The notes below the pieces were generated by a model. That model saw only the letters and a list, made by a program, of their open reading frames with translations. It had not been told where the DNA came from and searched no databases. From positions 1-10,151 of the forward strand of contig JAUVAJ010000029.1 of the NCBI GenBank assembly GCA_030591795.1: 10,151 nt of DNA, written 5' to 3'. The stretch comes from Desulfuromonadales bacterium (GTDB lineage Bacteria; Desulfobacterota; Desulfuromonadia; Desulfuromonadales; UBA2294). Shown one piece after another: positions 1-6,422 of the stretch; the first letter of the stretch is position 1, and each line of letters opens with the position of its first letter. Both the position numbers and the translations under genes were made by a program.

Positions 1-872
1 CCGATTGAAGCCAGGGTGTCGGCATGCTTCTCAAGAGCAGCCTTGAAGTAAACTTTGACACAGTGACCGAACATGATCGGATCAGAGATCTTCATCATGG
101 TGGCTTTGAGGTGCAGGGAGAGCAGTACGCCTTTCTCTTTGGCCTCAATAGCAGTCTTGGCATAGAACGCTTGCAGAGCAGCAACCTTCATAACCGAGCT
201 GTCGAGAATTTCGCCAGCCTGCAGGGCCAAACCCTCTTTTTTCACGGTTACATTGCCAGCCGCATCAACGAACTGGATTTTGACGGTATCAGCTTTGTCC
301 ATGGTGACCGATTTTTCGGTCTCGTAGAAGTCGCCACCGTCCATGTGGGCAACGCGACACTTTGATGTGCCTGGAGCCGGCCAGTCCTGCATCATGCGAT
401 GCGGGTTCTTCTGGGCGAATTTCTTGACTGAAGCCGCAGCGCGACGATCAGAGTTGCCTTCGCGCAGAACCGGGTTAACCGCTGAACCGAGGCATTTGGC
501 AAAACGAGCTTGCAGCTCTTTCTCCGCGTCGGTGTTTGCTTCTTCCGGGTAGCTCGGGATATCGTAACCTTTTTCCTGCAGCTCGGCGATAGCGTCTTGC
601 AGTTGCGGGATCGAAGCACTGATGTTCGGCAGCTTGATAACGTTAGCTTCCGGCTTTACAACCAGTTCGCCCAGCTGTGACAGGTAGTCAGCAATCTTCT
701 GCTCTGCGGTCAGGTTCTCCGGGAAGTTTGCAATGATACGACCGGACAGGGAAATGTCCATGGTCTCGACGTCAACGCCGGTACCTTTGCAGAATGCCTG
801 CACGATCGGCAGAAAAGCATAGGTAGCTAATGCCGGTGCTTCGTCAATTTCGGACCAGATAATTTTTGCCAT
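1..872 (-). CDS. icd: Monomeric NADP-dependent isocitrate dehydrogenase (N-terminal 290 residues; gene runs off the left edge)
   Basis: This is the large single-chain isocitrate dehydrogenase, which oxidatively decarboxylates isocitrate to 2-oxoglutarate with NADP in the cytoplasmic TCA cycle. The visible protein starts [18 protein letters not shown] and stays open to the edge. The family is usually about 740 residues, so roughly 40% is seen. The family signature is [16 protein letters not shown] at residues 129-144. Its Ser130, Asn133, Arg137 and Arg143 match, with a constant offset of two, the isocitrate-binding Ser132/Asn135/Arg139/Arg145 that I recall for the Azotobacter enzyme. A second family block, [10 protein letters not shown], lies near residues 252-261 and contains the likely catalytic lysine. 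The ATG has an AAGGAG Shine-Dalgarno 8 nt upstream. The gene is monocistronic at its 5' end, with its own promoter just after a terminator. It is unrelated in sequence to the homodimeric Icd of E. coli. Confidence 0.95.
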   Translation of the reverse strand, partial: MAKIIWSEIDEAPALATYAFLPIVQAFCKGTGVDVETMDISLSGRIIANFPENLTAEQKIADYLSQLGELVVKPEANVIKLPNISASIPQLQDAIAELQEKGYDIPSYPEEANTDAEKELQARFAKCLGSAVNPVLREGNSDRRAAASVKKFAQKNPHRMMQDWPAPGTSKCRVAHMDGGDFYETEKSVTMDKADTVKIQFVDAAGNVTVKKEGLALQAGEILDSSVMKVAALQAFYAKTAIEAKEKGVLLSLHLKATMMKISDPIMFGHCVKVYFKAALEKHADTLASI

Positions 873-880
873 TTTTATTT

Positions 881-886
881 CTCCTT
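881..886 (-). promoter_or_regulatory. Ribosome binding site of icd
   Basis: The minus strand reads AAGGAG followed by an 8-nt A-rich spacer before the ATG at 872. This is a near-consensus Shine-Dalgarno and fixes the start codon of the partial isocitrate dehydrogenase. Confidence 0.85.
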
Positions 887-941
887 GGTTTTTCTGTCAA
901 CATGAATGCTGAATTGTATTCTTGAAACCAGTTGTATATAA

Positions 942-955
942 GTGCTCGAAAGCAC
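942..955 (-). other. Leader hairpin 2 of icd (UUCG loop)
   Basis: On the minus strand this is GTGCT-TTCG-AGCAC, a perfect 5-bp stem closed by a UUCG tetraloop. It lies in the predicted 5' untranslated region, about 70 nt before the start codon. No T-run follows, so it is not a terminator. It may stabilise the mRNA or form part of a larger leader fold; no function can be assigned. Confidence 0.4.
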
Positions 956-979
956 GCAAAAAGACGCACAGAAACAAAT

Positions 980-1000
980 ACCCACACGATAAGTATGGGT
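980..1000 (-). other. Leader hairpin 1 of icd
   Basis: The minus strand reads ACCCATAC-TTATC-GTGTGGGT. This is an 8-bp stem with one G-U pair and a 5-nt loop, starting a few nucleotides after the predicted transcription start. The closeness to the 5' end suggests mRNA protection or a regulatory role. It does not match a riboswitch consensus that I recognise. Confidence 0.4.
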
Positions 1001-1006
1001 GAAACG

Positions 1007-1021
1007 TGTATACAGTATACA
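1007..1021. promoter_or_regulatory. Perfect 15-bp palindromic operator over the icd promoter
   Basis: TGTATACAGTATACA is a perfect inverted repeat around a single central A. Because GTATAC is itself a palindrome, the site can also be read as two GTATACA units 7 bp apart. It covers the predicted -10 element and the likely start of icd transcription, so a bound dimeric protein would block RNA polymerase. Odd-length palindromes of this kind are typical of GntR-family and similar dimeric repressors. The actual regulator is not in the window and cannot be named. Confidence 0.7.
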
Positions 1022-1040
1022 AAGAGATTTGGGCTGTCAA
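1014..1040 (-). promoter_or_regulatory. Sigma70-like promoter of icd
   Basis: The minus strand carries a consensus -35 TTGACA (1040-1035) and a near-consensus -10 TATACT (1019-1014). The spacer is 15 bp, shorter than the ideal 17. The start of transcription would fall near 1006, giving a leader of about 130 nt. The -10 is inside the perfect palindrome at 1007-1021. A short spacer with perfect hexamers and an overlapping operator fits a strong but repressed promoter. Confidence 0.65.
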
Positions 1041-1041
1041 G

Positions 1042-1075
1042 AAAAAATCCGAACCCTGTTTTAGGCTCGGATTTT
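1042..1075 (-). terminator. Intrinsic terminator after the LysM lipoprotein gene
   Basis: On the minus strand a 12-bp stem pairs 1075-1064 with 1055-1044, with one G-U pair and an 8-nt loop of TAAAACAG. The stem runs into six T residues at 1047-1042. It lies about 30 nt after the stop codon of the LysM lipoprotein gene and ends the hisS-aspS-lipoprotein transcript. The A-run on the other side could allow weak function in the opposite direction, but no plus-strand gene needs it. Confidence 0.9.
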
Positions 1076-1106
1076 GAGATTTATATGTTTTTAAGCAGGG
1101 TCAGTA

Positions 1107-1790
1107 TTACTTGGAGCCAGACTGTCCGGATTGAAATATCGTCGATTCGCGGGCCGTTTTTCTAGCCTCTTCCATCTCCTGTTCGGAGACGTCGCGTGGG
1201 ATCGTCAGGCGTTGCCCTGGATAGATTTGTTGCGGATCTTTGATCTGGTCGCGGTTAGCCTTGTAGATCAGTGGCCAGAGGAGGGCATCACGGTACACTT
1301 TTCGTCGACCGGCAATAGCAAAAAGGTTTTCGCCATCAGTGACGGTGTAACTGGTCAGTTCGGTCGGCTGTAACTCTTCCTTGTCGCTGAAGTCGATAGT
1401 CGCTTCATGATCAGCAATCGCTTCACGCCAGGCTTGGAGTAAAGTTGCTTTTTGAACTTCGAGCTGTCGAATGCGGTTTTCGGCCAGATTCAGAGAACGG
1501 ACATAGGAGGTCGATTCCGCCCGGTGCGCTTGCAATATGGCGGCAATGAGTGTTTCTCTGGCGGCTTCTTGCTCACCAGCTTCAAGTTGTGCTTCACCTT
1601 GTTCAAGTATTAAATGCGCGGCATTGTACTCTTCAATCGCCATTTTTTCAGCACCGGCTTGCTCAGCATCCTGAACCGCCGCGCGGGCCAGATCATATTC
1701 AATCGGGGGCGGTGTTGTTGAGCACCCCCCGGCAATGAATAATATTGCCAGGTATAAAGCTATCGGGCTATGTCGAATTGAAATCGGCAT
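1107..1790 (-). CDS. LysM-domain lipoprotein with N-terminal DUF4398-like helical region
   Basis: This 227-residue envelope protein has a hydrophobic signal sequence at residues 8-22 ending in AGGC, so Cys23 is the likely lipidation site. A Pro-rich linker follows, then an Ala/Glu-rich helical region (about 33-125) of the DUF4398 type. A single LysM domain follows at about 148-198, recognisable from YTVTDGENLFAIA and IYPGQRLTIP. LysM domains bind the glycan part of peptidoglycan, so the protein probably tethers the outer membrane to the cell wall or scaffolds there. The C-terminal tail is short and charged. The ATG follows the aspS TGA by 2 nt, so translation is probably coupled to aspS. The gene is followed by a strong terminator. 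The exact function is unknown; lipid modification and LysM are well supported, the DUF4398 assignment less so. Confidence 0.85.
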   Translation of the reverse strand: MPISIRHSPIALYLAILFIAGGCSTTPPPIEYDLARAAVQDAEQAGAEKMAIEEYNAAHLILEQGEAQLEAGEQEAARETLIAAILQAHRAESTSYVRSLNLAENRIRQLEVQKATLLQAWREAIADHEATIDFSDKEELQPTELTSYTVTDGENLFAIAGRRKVYRDALLWPLIYKANRDQIKDPQQIYPGQRLTIPRDVSEQEMEEARKTARESTIFQSGQSGSK

Positions 1791-1792
1791 GA

Positions 1793-3592
1793 TCAGTTTT
1801 TATCACCAGCTGTTTTGCGAATACGAATAGCCAGTTCCGTCAATTGCTTCTCGTCGACGACTCCCGGGGCCTCAGACATCAGGCAAGAAGCTTTCTGGGT
1901 CTTCGGGAAGGCGATGACGTCGCGAATAGAATCGGAGTTGGTCAGTATCATCATAATGCGATCGAGGCCGAAGGCGAGGCCGCCATGTGGTGGCGCACCG
2001 AACTCGAGTGCATCAAGGAGGAAACCGAATTTTTGCCGGGCTTCTTCTTCTCCGATTCCGAGCAGGCGGAACATCTTGGACTGGATCGACTGGTCATGAA
2101 TACGGATCGAACCACCACCGATTTCTGTACCATTCAATACCAGATCGTAAGCATCGGAACGTACTTTGCCCGGATCGGAGTCGAGCAGTTCAATGTCCTC
2201 ATCGAGCGGTGCGGTGAACGGATGGTGGACAGCGACGTGGCGCTTAGCCTCTTCGTCCCACTCAAGCAGAGGGAATTTGGTGACCCAGATAAACTTGAAA
2301 TTATTCGGGTCGGTCAGGCCGAGTTTATGGCCGATGTGGCCACGGAGGCGACCTAGCGCCTCATTGGTGACTTTTGCCGTATCGGCAACGAACAGCAGCA
2401 GATCGCCCGGCTCTGCTTTGAGGGTAGTACCGATAGCTTCGAGTTCCGGTTCAGTGAAGAATTTGGCAATCGGCGACTGCCAGTTGCCATCTTCCTGAAT
2501 TTTGACCCAGGCGAGTCCTTTAGCTCCATAGATGCCGGCAAAATCGGTCAGGTCGTCAAGCACCTTGCGGGAGAAGTTTGATCCGCCTTTGACGTTGAGC
2601 GCCTTGACCAGACCGTCATTCTTCGCGACGCTGGCAAAGACCTTGAATCCACAACCTTTGACCAGATTGGTGATGTTGGTTAACTCCATTTCAAAGCGCA
2701 GGTCCGGGTTGTCAACACCATAACGATTCAGAACCTCGTCATAAGTCATGCGCGGCATCGGCAGTGAAAGCTCGATGTTGAGTGTCTCTTTGAAAATTTT
2801 AGCGATCATCCCTTCCATGATTGTCATGACATCATCGCTGTCGACGAAGGATAGCTCGCAGTCGATCTGGGTAAACTCAGGCTGACGGTCGGCACGCAGA
2901 TCTTCGTCGCGGAAACATTTAACGATCTGGAAGTAGCGGTCAAAGCCGGAGACCATCAATAACTGTTTAAACAATTGTGGTGACTGGGGCAGGGCAAAGA
3001 AGTTGCCTGGGTGGACTCGACTCGGTACCAGATAGTCGCGAGCACCTTCCGGGGTGCTCTTGGTCAAAACTGGTGTCTCGATTTCGAGGAAGCGATTTTC
3101 GGTCAGATAGTTACGAACTGTCTGAGCAACTTTGTGGCGCATCATCAGGTTCTTCTGAATCGATTCGCGACGCAGATCAAGGTATCGGTACTTCAGGCGC
3201 AGGTTCTCGGCGACTTCAGTAAATTCATTCAGCATGAACGGTGGTGTTTTGGCCTCGTTGAGAATGCGGAGTTCGCGGATCTCGATCTCGACTTCTCCGG
3301 TTGGCATCTTCGGATTGATCGTTCCGTCGGGGCGCGGCGAAACTTTACCGAGAGCGGCTATGACGAATTCGTTGCGGACATCTTCGGCCTTGGCGTGTGC
3401 TTGAGGGTCACGATCCGGGTCGAGTGCCAGTTGGACAATGCCGGTGCGGTCGCGCAGGTCGATAAAGATCAAGCCACCGTGGTCGCGGCGACGATGTGCC
3501 CAGCCCATTACACAGACTTCCTGGCCGATATGTTCGCTGCGCAGTTCCCCGCAGTAGTGGGTTCTTTTCCAGTTGCCGAGTATGTCGTTCAC
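1793..3592 (-). CDS. aspS: Aspartyl-tRNA synthetase, probably non-discriminating (Asp/Asn)
   Basis: This is a class II synthetase of bacterial type, 599 residues, close to the usual length. It has an N-terminal OB-fold anticodon domain (about 8-115), motif 2 as [18 protein letters not shown] at 227-244, a GAD insertion at about 305-410, and motif 3 with [10 protein letters not shown] at 541-550. The C-terminal block [16 protein letters not shown] is typical of the bacterial family. His38 (in RRRDHGG) and Gly90 (in RPDGTIN) line up with His31 and Gly83 of the Pseudomonas aeruginosa enzyme, residues linked to charging tRNA-Asn as well as tRNA-Asp. That implies a GatCAB amidotransferase elsewhere in the genome. 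The start is GTG with AAGGAG 5 nt upstream. The gene has its own promoter at 3662-3689 and shares a transcript with the downstream lipoprotein gene. Confidence 0.98.
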   Translation of the reverse strand: MNDILGNWKRTHYCGELRSEHIGQEVCVMGWAHRRRDHGGLIFIDLRDRTGIVQLALDPDRDPQAHAKAEDVRNEFVIAALGKVSPRPDGTINPKMPTGEVEIEIRELRILNEAKTPPFMLNEFTEVAENLRLKYRYLDLRRESIQKNLMMRHKVAQTVRNYLTENRFLEIETPVLTKSTPEGARDYLVPSRVHPGNFFALPQSPQLFKQLLMVSGFDRYFQIVKCFRDEDLRADRQPEFTQIDCELSFVDSDDVMTIMEGMIAKIFKETLNIELSLPMPRMTYDEVLNRYGVDNPDLRFEMELTNITNLVKGCGFKVFASVAKNDGLVKALNVKGGSNFSRKVLDDLTDFAGIYGAKGLAWVKIQEDGNWQSPIAKFFTEPELEAIGTTLKAEPGDLLLFVADTAKVTNEALGRLRGHIGHKLGLTDPNNFKFIWVTKFPLLEWDEEAKRHVAVHHPFTAPLDEDIELLDSDPGKVRSDAYDLVLNGTEIGGGSIRIHDQSIQSKMFRLLGIGEEEARQKFGFLLDALEFGAPPHGGLAFGLDRIMMILTNSDSIRDVIAFPKTQKASCLMSEAPGVVDEKQLTELAIRIRKTAGDKN

Positions 3593-3597
3593 AGTAT

Positions 3598-3603
3598 CTC
3601 CTT
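3598..3603 (-). promoter_or_regulatory. Ribosome binding site deciding the aspS GTG start
   Basis: The minus strand reads AAGGAG, then 5 nt (ATACT), then GTG. No upstream in-frame ATG with a comparable site was seen. The N-terminus it gives ([17 protein letters not shown]) begins just before the conserved anticodon-binding domain, which supports GTG as the true start. Confidence 0.8.
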
Positions 3604-3631
3604 AGGGCTGTTCTTGTCTAAATCGTTTGTC

Positions 3632-3650
3632 CAGTTGCCAACTGCGCAAC
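3632..3650 (-). other. Alternative hairpins in the aspS leader
   Basis: In the roughly 60-nt leader two mutually exclusive small stems can form. One pairs 3632-3636 with 3640-3644 (CAGTT-GGC-AACTG on the minus strand). The other pairs 3634-3638 with 3646-3650 (GTTGC...GCAAC). Neither is followed by a T-run. The leader is far too short for a T-box. The feature may be accidental. Confidence 0.25.
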
Positions 3651-3661
3651 GGTAGCCGCAC

Positions 3662-3689
3662 AGTATAGTCGTCCTGTAGTTAACGTCAA
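3662..3689 (-). promoter_or_regulatory. Sigma70-like promoter of aspS
   Basis: The minus strand has -35 TTGACG (3689-3684), a 16-bp spacer and -10 TATACT (3667-3662). It begins 8 nt after the hisS stop codon and lies wholly in the 105-nt hisS-aspS gap. Transcription would start near 3655. It allows aspS and the lipoprotein gene to be expressed apart from the upstream genes. Confidence 0.75.
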
Positions 3690-3697
3690 GCGGTAAT

Positions 3698-4963
3698 TCA
3701 GGCTGTTTCAACAGACTTGACAGTCGACATAATTGTGTCTGGATTGTTGATGTCTACTTCGGTCTGTTCGCCACCGGACATGTTGCGTAACGGAGCGACC
3801 TTATTTGCCAGCTCGTCTTCACCGAGAATCAGCGAATAACGGGCGCCCAATTTGTCTGCCCGGCGCATTTGTGATTTCAGGCTTTTGCCGGTGTAATCCA
3901 TTTCGGCCCGCAGGCCCTGACGCTGCAGAGTGGTCAACAGCGAAAATGCAAATTGTTGTGCTTCTTTACCGAGCGCGGCAATGAACAGATCCGGACAGGA
4001 GTTGGAGATCTCACGCTCAGACAGTAGCAAAACCAGACGCTCAACACCCATCGCAAAACCGATGCCCGGGGCTTCGGGGCCGCCGAGGTTGCGGATCAAA
4101 CCATCATAGCGGCCACCGGCAGCGACCGCATTTTGTGAACCGAGATTGTTGGTGATCATTTCAAAGGTGGTTTTAGTATAGTAATCCAGACCTCTAACCA
4201 TGCGCGGGTTGATGCTGAATTTGACATCGACCGCTTGCAGGTGATTGCGAACCTGACTGAAGTGATCGTCACAACCGGCGCAAAGATGCTCGAGAACCGT
4301 CGGAGCTTCCGTAGTTGCTTCTTTGCAACCCGGTACCTTGCAGTCCAGAACTCGTAGCGGGTTTTGCCGAAAGCGACGTTGACAATCACTGCAGAGCGAT
4401 TCGAGACGTTGTTCGAGAAAGTCGATCAGGACATCGCGGTAGCCGGGGCGACATTCCGGGCAACCTAATGAGTTGATCTCCAGGGTAACATCCGTAATCC
4501 CGACCTGTTTAAAGAAATGGTCGAGCATGGTCATGACCTGCGCATCAATCAATGGGTCATCGACACCGACAACCTCGGCCCCTATCTGGTGGAATTGGCG
4601 ATAACGGCCTTTTTGCGGGCGCTCATAGCGAAACATCGGCCCGGTATAGTAAAGTTTCTGGATCGGGCTATGATTGAGGAGCTTATGCTGGATCAGTGCG
4701 CGCATGACCGGCGCCGTCCCTTCCGGACGCAGGGTCAGAGAGTTGTCGCTACGGTCGGAAAAGGTGTACATCTCTTTTTCGACAATATCGGTGGTCTCGC
4801 CGATGGAGCGACTGAACAGCTCGGTTTTTTCGACAACCGGCACGCGGATTTCATCAAAGCCGAAAGCGTTGAAGATGCTGCGGGCAGTTGCCTCGACAAA
4901 TTGCCAGGTTGCAACTTCACTCGGCAGGATGTCATTCATCCCTTTGATTCCAGTAATGCTCAC
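3698..4963 (-). CDS. hisS: Histidyl-tRNA synthetase
   Basis: This class II synthetase charges tRNA-His with histidine in the cytoplasm. At 421 residues it is normal length. It begins with the conserved ITGIKGMNDILPSE. Motif 2 surrounds GPMFRYERPQKGRYRQFHQ (108-126). The histidine-specific motif is RGLDYYTKTTFE (257-268), and motif 3 includes GIGFAMGVERLVLL (300-313). The C-terminal anticodon domain covers about 325-415. The insertion domain carries eight cysteines: C168/C171, C191/C194, C208/C213 and C228/C231. This pattern occurs in many Gram-positive and deltaproteobacterial HisRS proteins but is absent from E. coli, and it may bind zinc. The start is GTG with an AAGGG site 7 nt upstream. 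It lies 61 nt after the cyclase gene with no terminator between, so read-through from the signalling genes is likely. Confidence 0.98.
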   Translation of the reverse strand: MSITGIKGMNDILPSEVATWQFVEATARSIFNAFGFDEIRVPVVEKTELFSRSIGETTDIVEKEMYTFSDRSDNSLTLRPEGTAPVMRALIQHKLLNHSPIQKLYYTGPMFRYERPQKGRYRQFHQIGAEVVGVDDPLIDAQVMTMLDHFFKQVGITDVTLEINSLGCPECRPGYRDVLIDFLEQRLESLCSDCQRRFRQNPLRVLDCKVPGCKEATTEAPTVLEHLCAGCDDHFSQVRNHLQAVDVKFSINPRMVRGLDYYTKTTFEMITNNLGSQNAVAAGGRYDGLIRNLGGPEAPGIGFAMGVERLVLLLSEREISNSCPDLFIAALGKEAQQFAFSLLTTLQRQGLRAEMDYTGKSLKSQMRRADKLGARYSLILGEDELANKVAPLRNMSGGEQTEVDINNPDTIMSTVKSVETA

Positions 4964-4970
4964 AATATTT

Positions 4971-4975
4971 CCCTT
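4971..4975 (-). promoter_or_regulatory. Ribosome binding site deciding the hisS GTG start
   Basis: The minus strand reads AAGGG, then 7 nt, then GTG at 4963. The next in-frame ATG is codon 9, inside the conserved GMNDILP block. That start would remove conserved N-terminal residues, so GTG is preferred. Confidence 0.7.
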
Positions 4976-5024
4976 GCTCTCATATATATAGTTGGTAGGT
5001 CAGCGGATGCGGCGCAGAATCTTG

Positions 5025-6422
5025 TCAGATTTCACGCATACTGTCAATGCGATAGACGCCTACCGGGATACGCTTCCCCTTTAAAGCCGTCGACTCAAGA
5101 TGGGTTGCCAGAACCGTGTCTTGCACTTGATTGTAGGTGGCTTCGGAGACCAGTACCTGGCCTGGTGCGGCGATCCCTTGCAACCTTGCCGCGATGTTGA
5201 CATTGTCACCGATGACCGTGTACTCCATCCGTTCGGCTGAGCCGATGTTGCCAGCAATGACCTTACCGGTGTTGATGCCGATCCCCATTTCCAGTACCGG
5301 CAGGTCTTGACCTTTTCGCTCACGATTAAACTGGATGACTTCCCTTTGCATGTCAACGGCGCATTTCACGGCATTAAGTGGATCATTCTCTGTAGCAAAC
5401 GGAACTCCGAACAGAGCCATGACTGAATCGCCCATAAGCTTGTCGACGATCCCGCCATTTTTGTTGACAACCGCAATCATGCGCGTGAAATATGTATTCA
5501 GAAGATCGACGACTTGTGCCGGTGGCAAGCGTTCTGCCAGCGTTGTGAAACGTCGGATATCGGAGAACAGAATAGTAACAGTAACCTCATCGCCACCCAG
5601 CTTTATTTCATCCTTACGTTTCAACAGGTTTTCTGCCAGCTCTTTACTTACATAGCGTTCGAAGGTGCTCTTGATAAACTCCTTCTCGCGCAGGTTAACG
5701 GCCATATCGTTAAAAGCGTCGGCCAATACGGCAAATTCATCTTTGCGCTTGAGCTTGATATTCTGATTGAAGTCGCCGGCACCGATGGCGCGGACGCCTT
5801 TTACCAACACCCGAAACGGGCGCATGGACACGCCGGCCAGCAGGTAAGCGATGATGACTCCGGGGAGCAGGGTTGCCAGGGAAATCAGCGCCAGGAGATT
5901 GCGCATATTGGCAATTTCCTGGGCAATCATGGTTTCAGAAAGGCCGAGATGGATCGCGCCGAGACGGAGCGGTGTGTCAGCGACCGTCATGATTGGCACT
6001 TCGAGGTCGAGCACTGTTTCAGCGCCTGACTCGAAGCGACGTACCTGATAGCCTGGTTGGGTTTCGACCGCGACAGAGTTGTTCAGTTCGAAGCTCTGGC
6101 CAACAAGATTAATGTCTTCTGCGGCGCGGATTTGTTGCTGATTGTCAACGATAAATGCATACCGGATACCGGGCGACCGGGTGGCGTTTTTGATAGCAGA
6201 GAACAGATAGATGTCATCACCGGTCAGAAGTGGATCCTCGGCATTAAACGCCACGCCACGGGCAACGCCCATCCCTTTTTCGATGCTCTCACGGATCAGG
6301 GTCTGGCGGAAACTGTTTTCCAGAAAGATAAGTACCGACAGGGTCAACAACCCGCCGAACAGGGCAATAGTGAGGGCAAACTTGAAACGGAGGCTGGCAA
6401 AAAAGCTGATTTTTTTAGCCAC
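5025..6422 (-). CDS. Membrane-bound class III adenylate cyclase with extracytoplasmic sensor and HAMP domain
   Basis: This 465-residue protein probably makes cAMP from ATP. Order of domains: TM1 at about 14-34; an extracytoplasmic sensor region at about 35-175, perhaps of dCache/PAS-like type; TM2 at about 177-199; HAMP at about 200-250; a short linker; and a class III cyclase domain at about 278-460. Metal-binding Asp288 (FSDIR) and Asp332 (MGDSVM) are present. Purine-recognition Lys328 and Thr402 (EYTVIGD) form the Lys-Thr pair of class IIIb adenylate cyclases. Transition-state Asn409 and Arg413 (VNIAARL) are also intact, so the enzyme should be active. I chose GTG at 6422 because AGGGAG lies 7 nt upstream and the start overlaps the TPR stop by 8 nt. 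An ATG at 6467 would add 15 polar residues and overlap by 53 nt. Guanylate cyclase activity is unlikely given the Lys-Thr pair. Confidence 0.92.
   Translation of the reverse strand: MAKKISFFASLRFKFALTIALFGGLLTLSVLIFLENSFRQTLIRESIEKGMGVARGVAFNAEDPLLTGDDIYLFSAIKNATRSPGIRYAFIVDNQQQIRAAEDINLVGQSFELNNSVAVETQPGYQVRRFESGAETVLDLEVPIMTVADTPLRLGAIHLGLSETMIAQEIANMRNLLALISLATLLPGVIIAYLLAGVSMRPFRVLVKGVRAIGAGDFNQNIKLKRKDEFAVLADAFNDMAVNLREKEFIKSTFERYVSKELAENLLKRKDEIKLGGDEVTVTILFSDIRRFTTLAERLPPAQVVDLLNTYFTRMIAVVNKNGGIVDKLMGDSVMALFGVPFATENDPLNAVKCAVDMQREVIQFNRERKGQDLPVLEMGIGINTGKVIAGNIGSAERMEYTVIGDNVNIAARLQGIAAPGQVLVSEATYNQVQDTVLATHLESTALKGKRIPVGVYRIDSMREI

Noticed and set aside
24..365. Plus-strand reading frame of 113 codons
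   Set aside because: It lies wholly antisense to the isocitrate dehydrogenase gene, whose minus-strand frame carries clear family motifs. The plus-strand product has no recognisable domain.
873..1006. GEMM-type (c-di-GMP/cGAMP) riboswitch in the icd leader
   Set aside because: I looked for it because of the predicted cGAMP synthase. The conserved GEMM core and tetraloop-receptor stems are not present.
1007..1021. CRP/cAMP-receptor site at the icd palindrome, tempting because of the cyclase nearby
   Set aside because: The half-sites are TGTATAC around a single base, not TGTGA-N6-TCACA, so it does not fit a CRP/FNR site.
932..1165. Possible small plus-strand gene in the icd upstream region
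   Set aside because: It crosses the terminator, promoter and palindrome and enters the LysM gene antisense. It has no good ribosome site and its product looks random.
3011..3655. Plus-strand reading frame of 214 codons
   Set aside because: It is antisense to aspS, which is unmistakable in the other strand. Its length is explained by the aspS codon pattern, and its product resembles nothing known.
3593..3655. T-box leader upstream of aspS
   Set aside because: The leader is only about 60 nt, has no T-box sequence and no terminator/antiterminator pair.
4964..5024. Promoter for hisS using the TATATATAT tract as -10
   Set aside because: There is no acceptable -35 hexamer at 15-19 bp. The tract may be just an AT-rich spacer near the ribosome site.
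4517..5200. Plus-strand reading frame of 227 codons
   Set aside because: It is a shadow of hisS and the end of the cyclase gene, spans two real genes and the gap between them, and has no family motifs.
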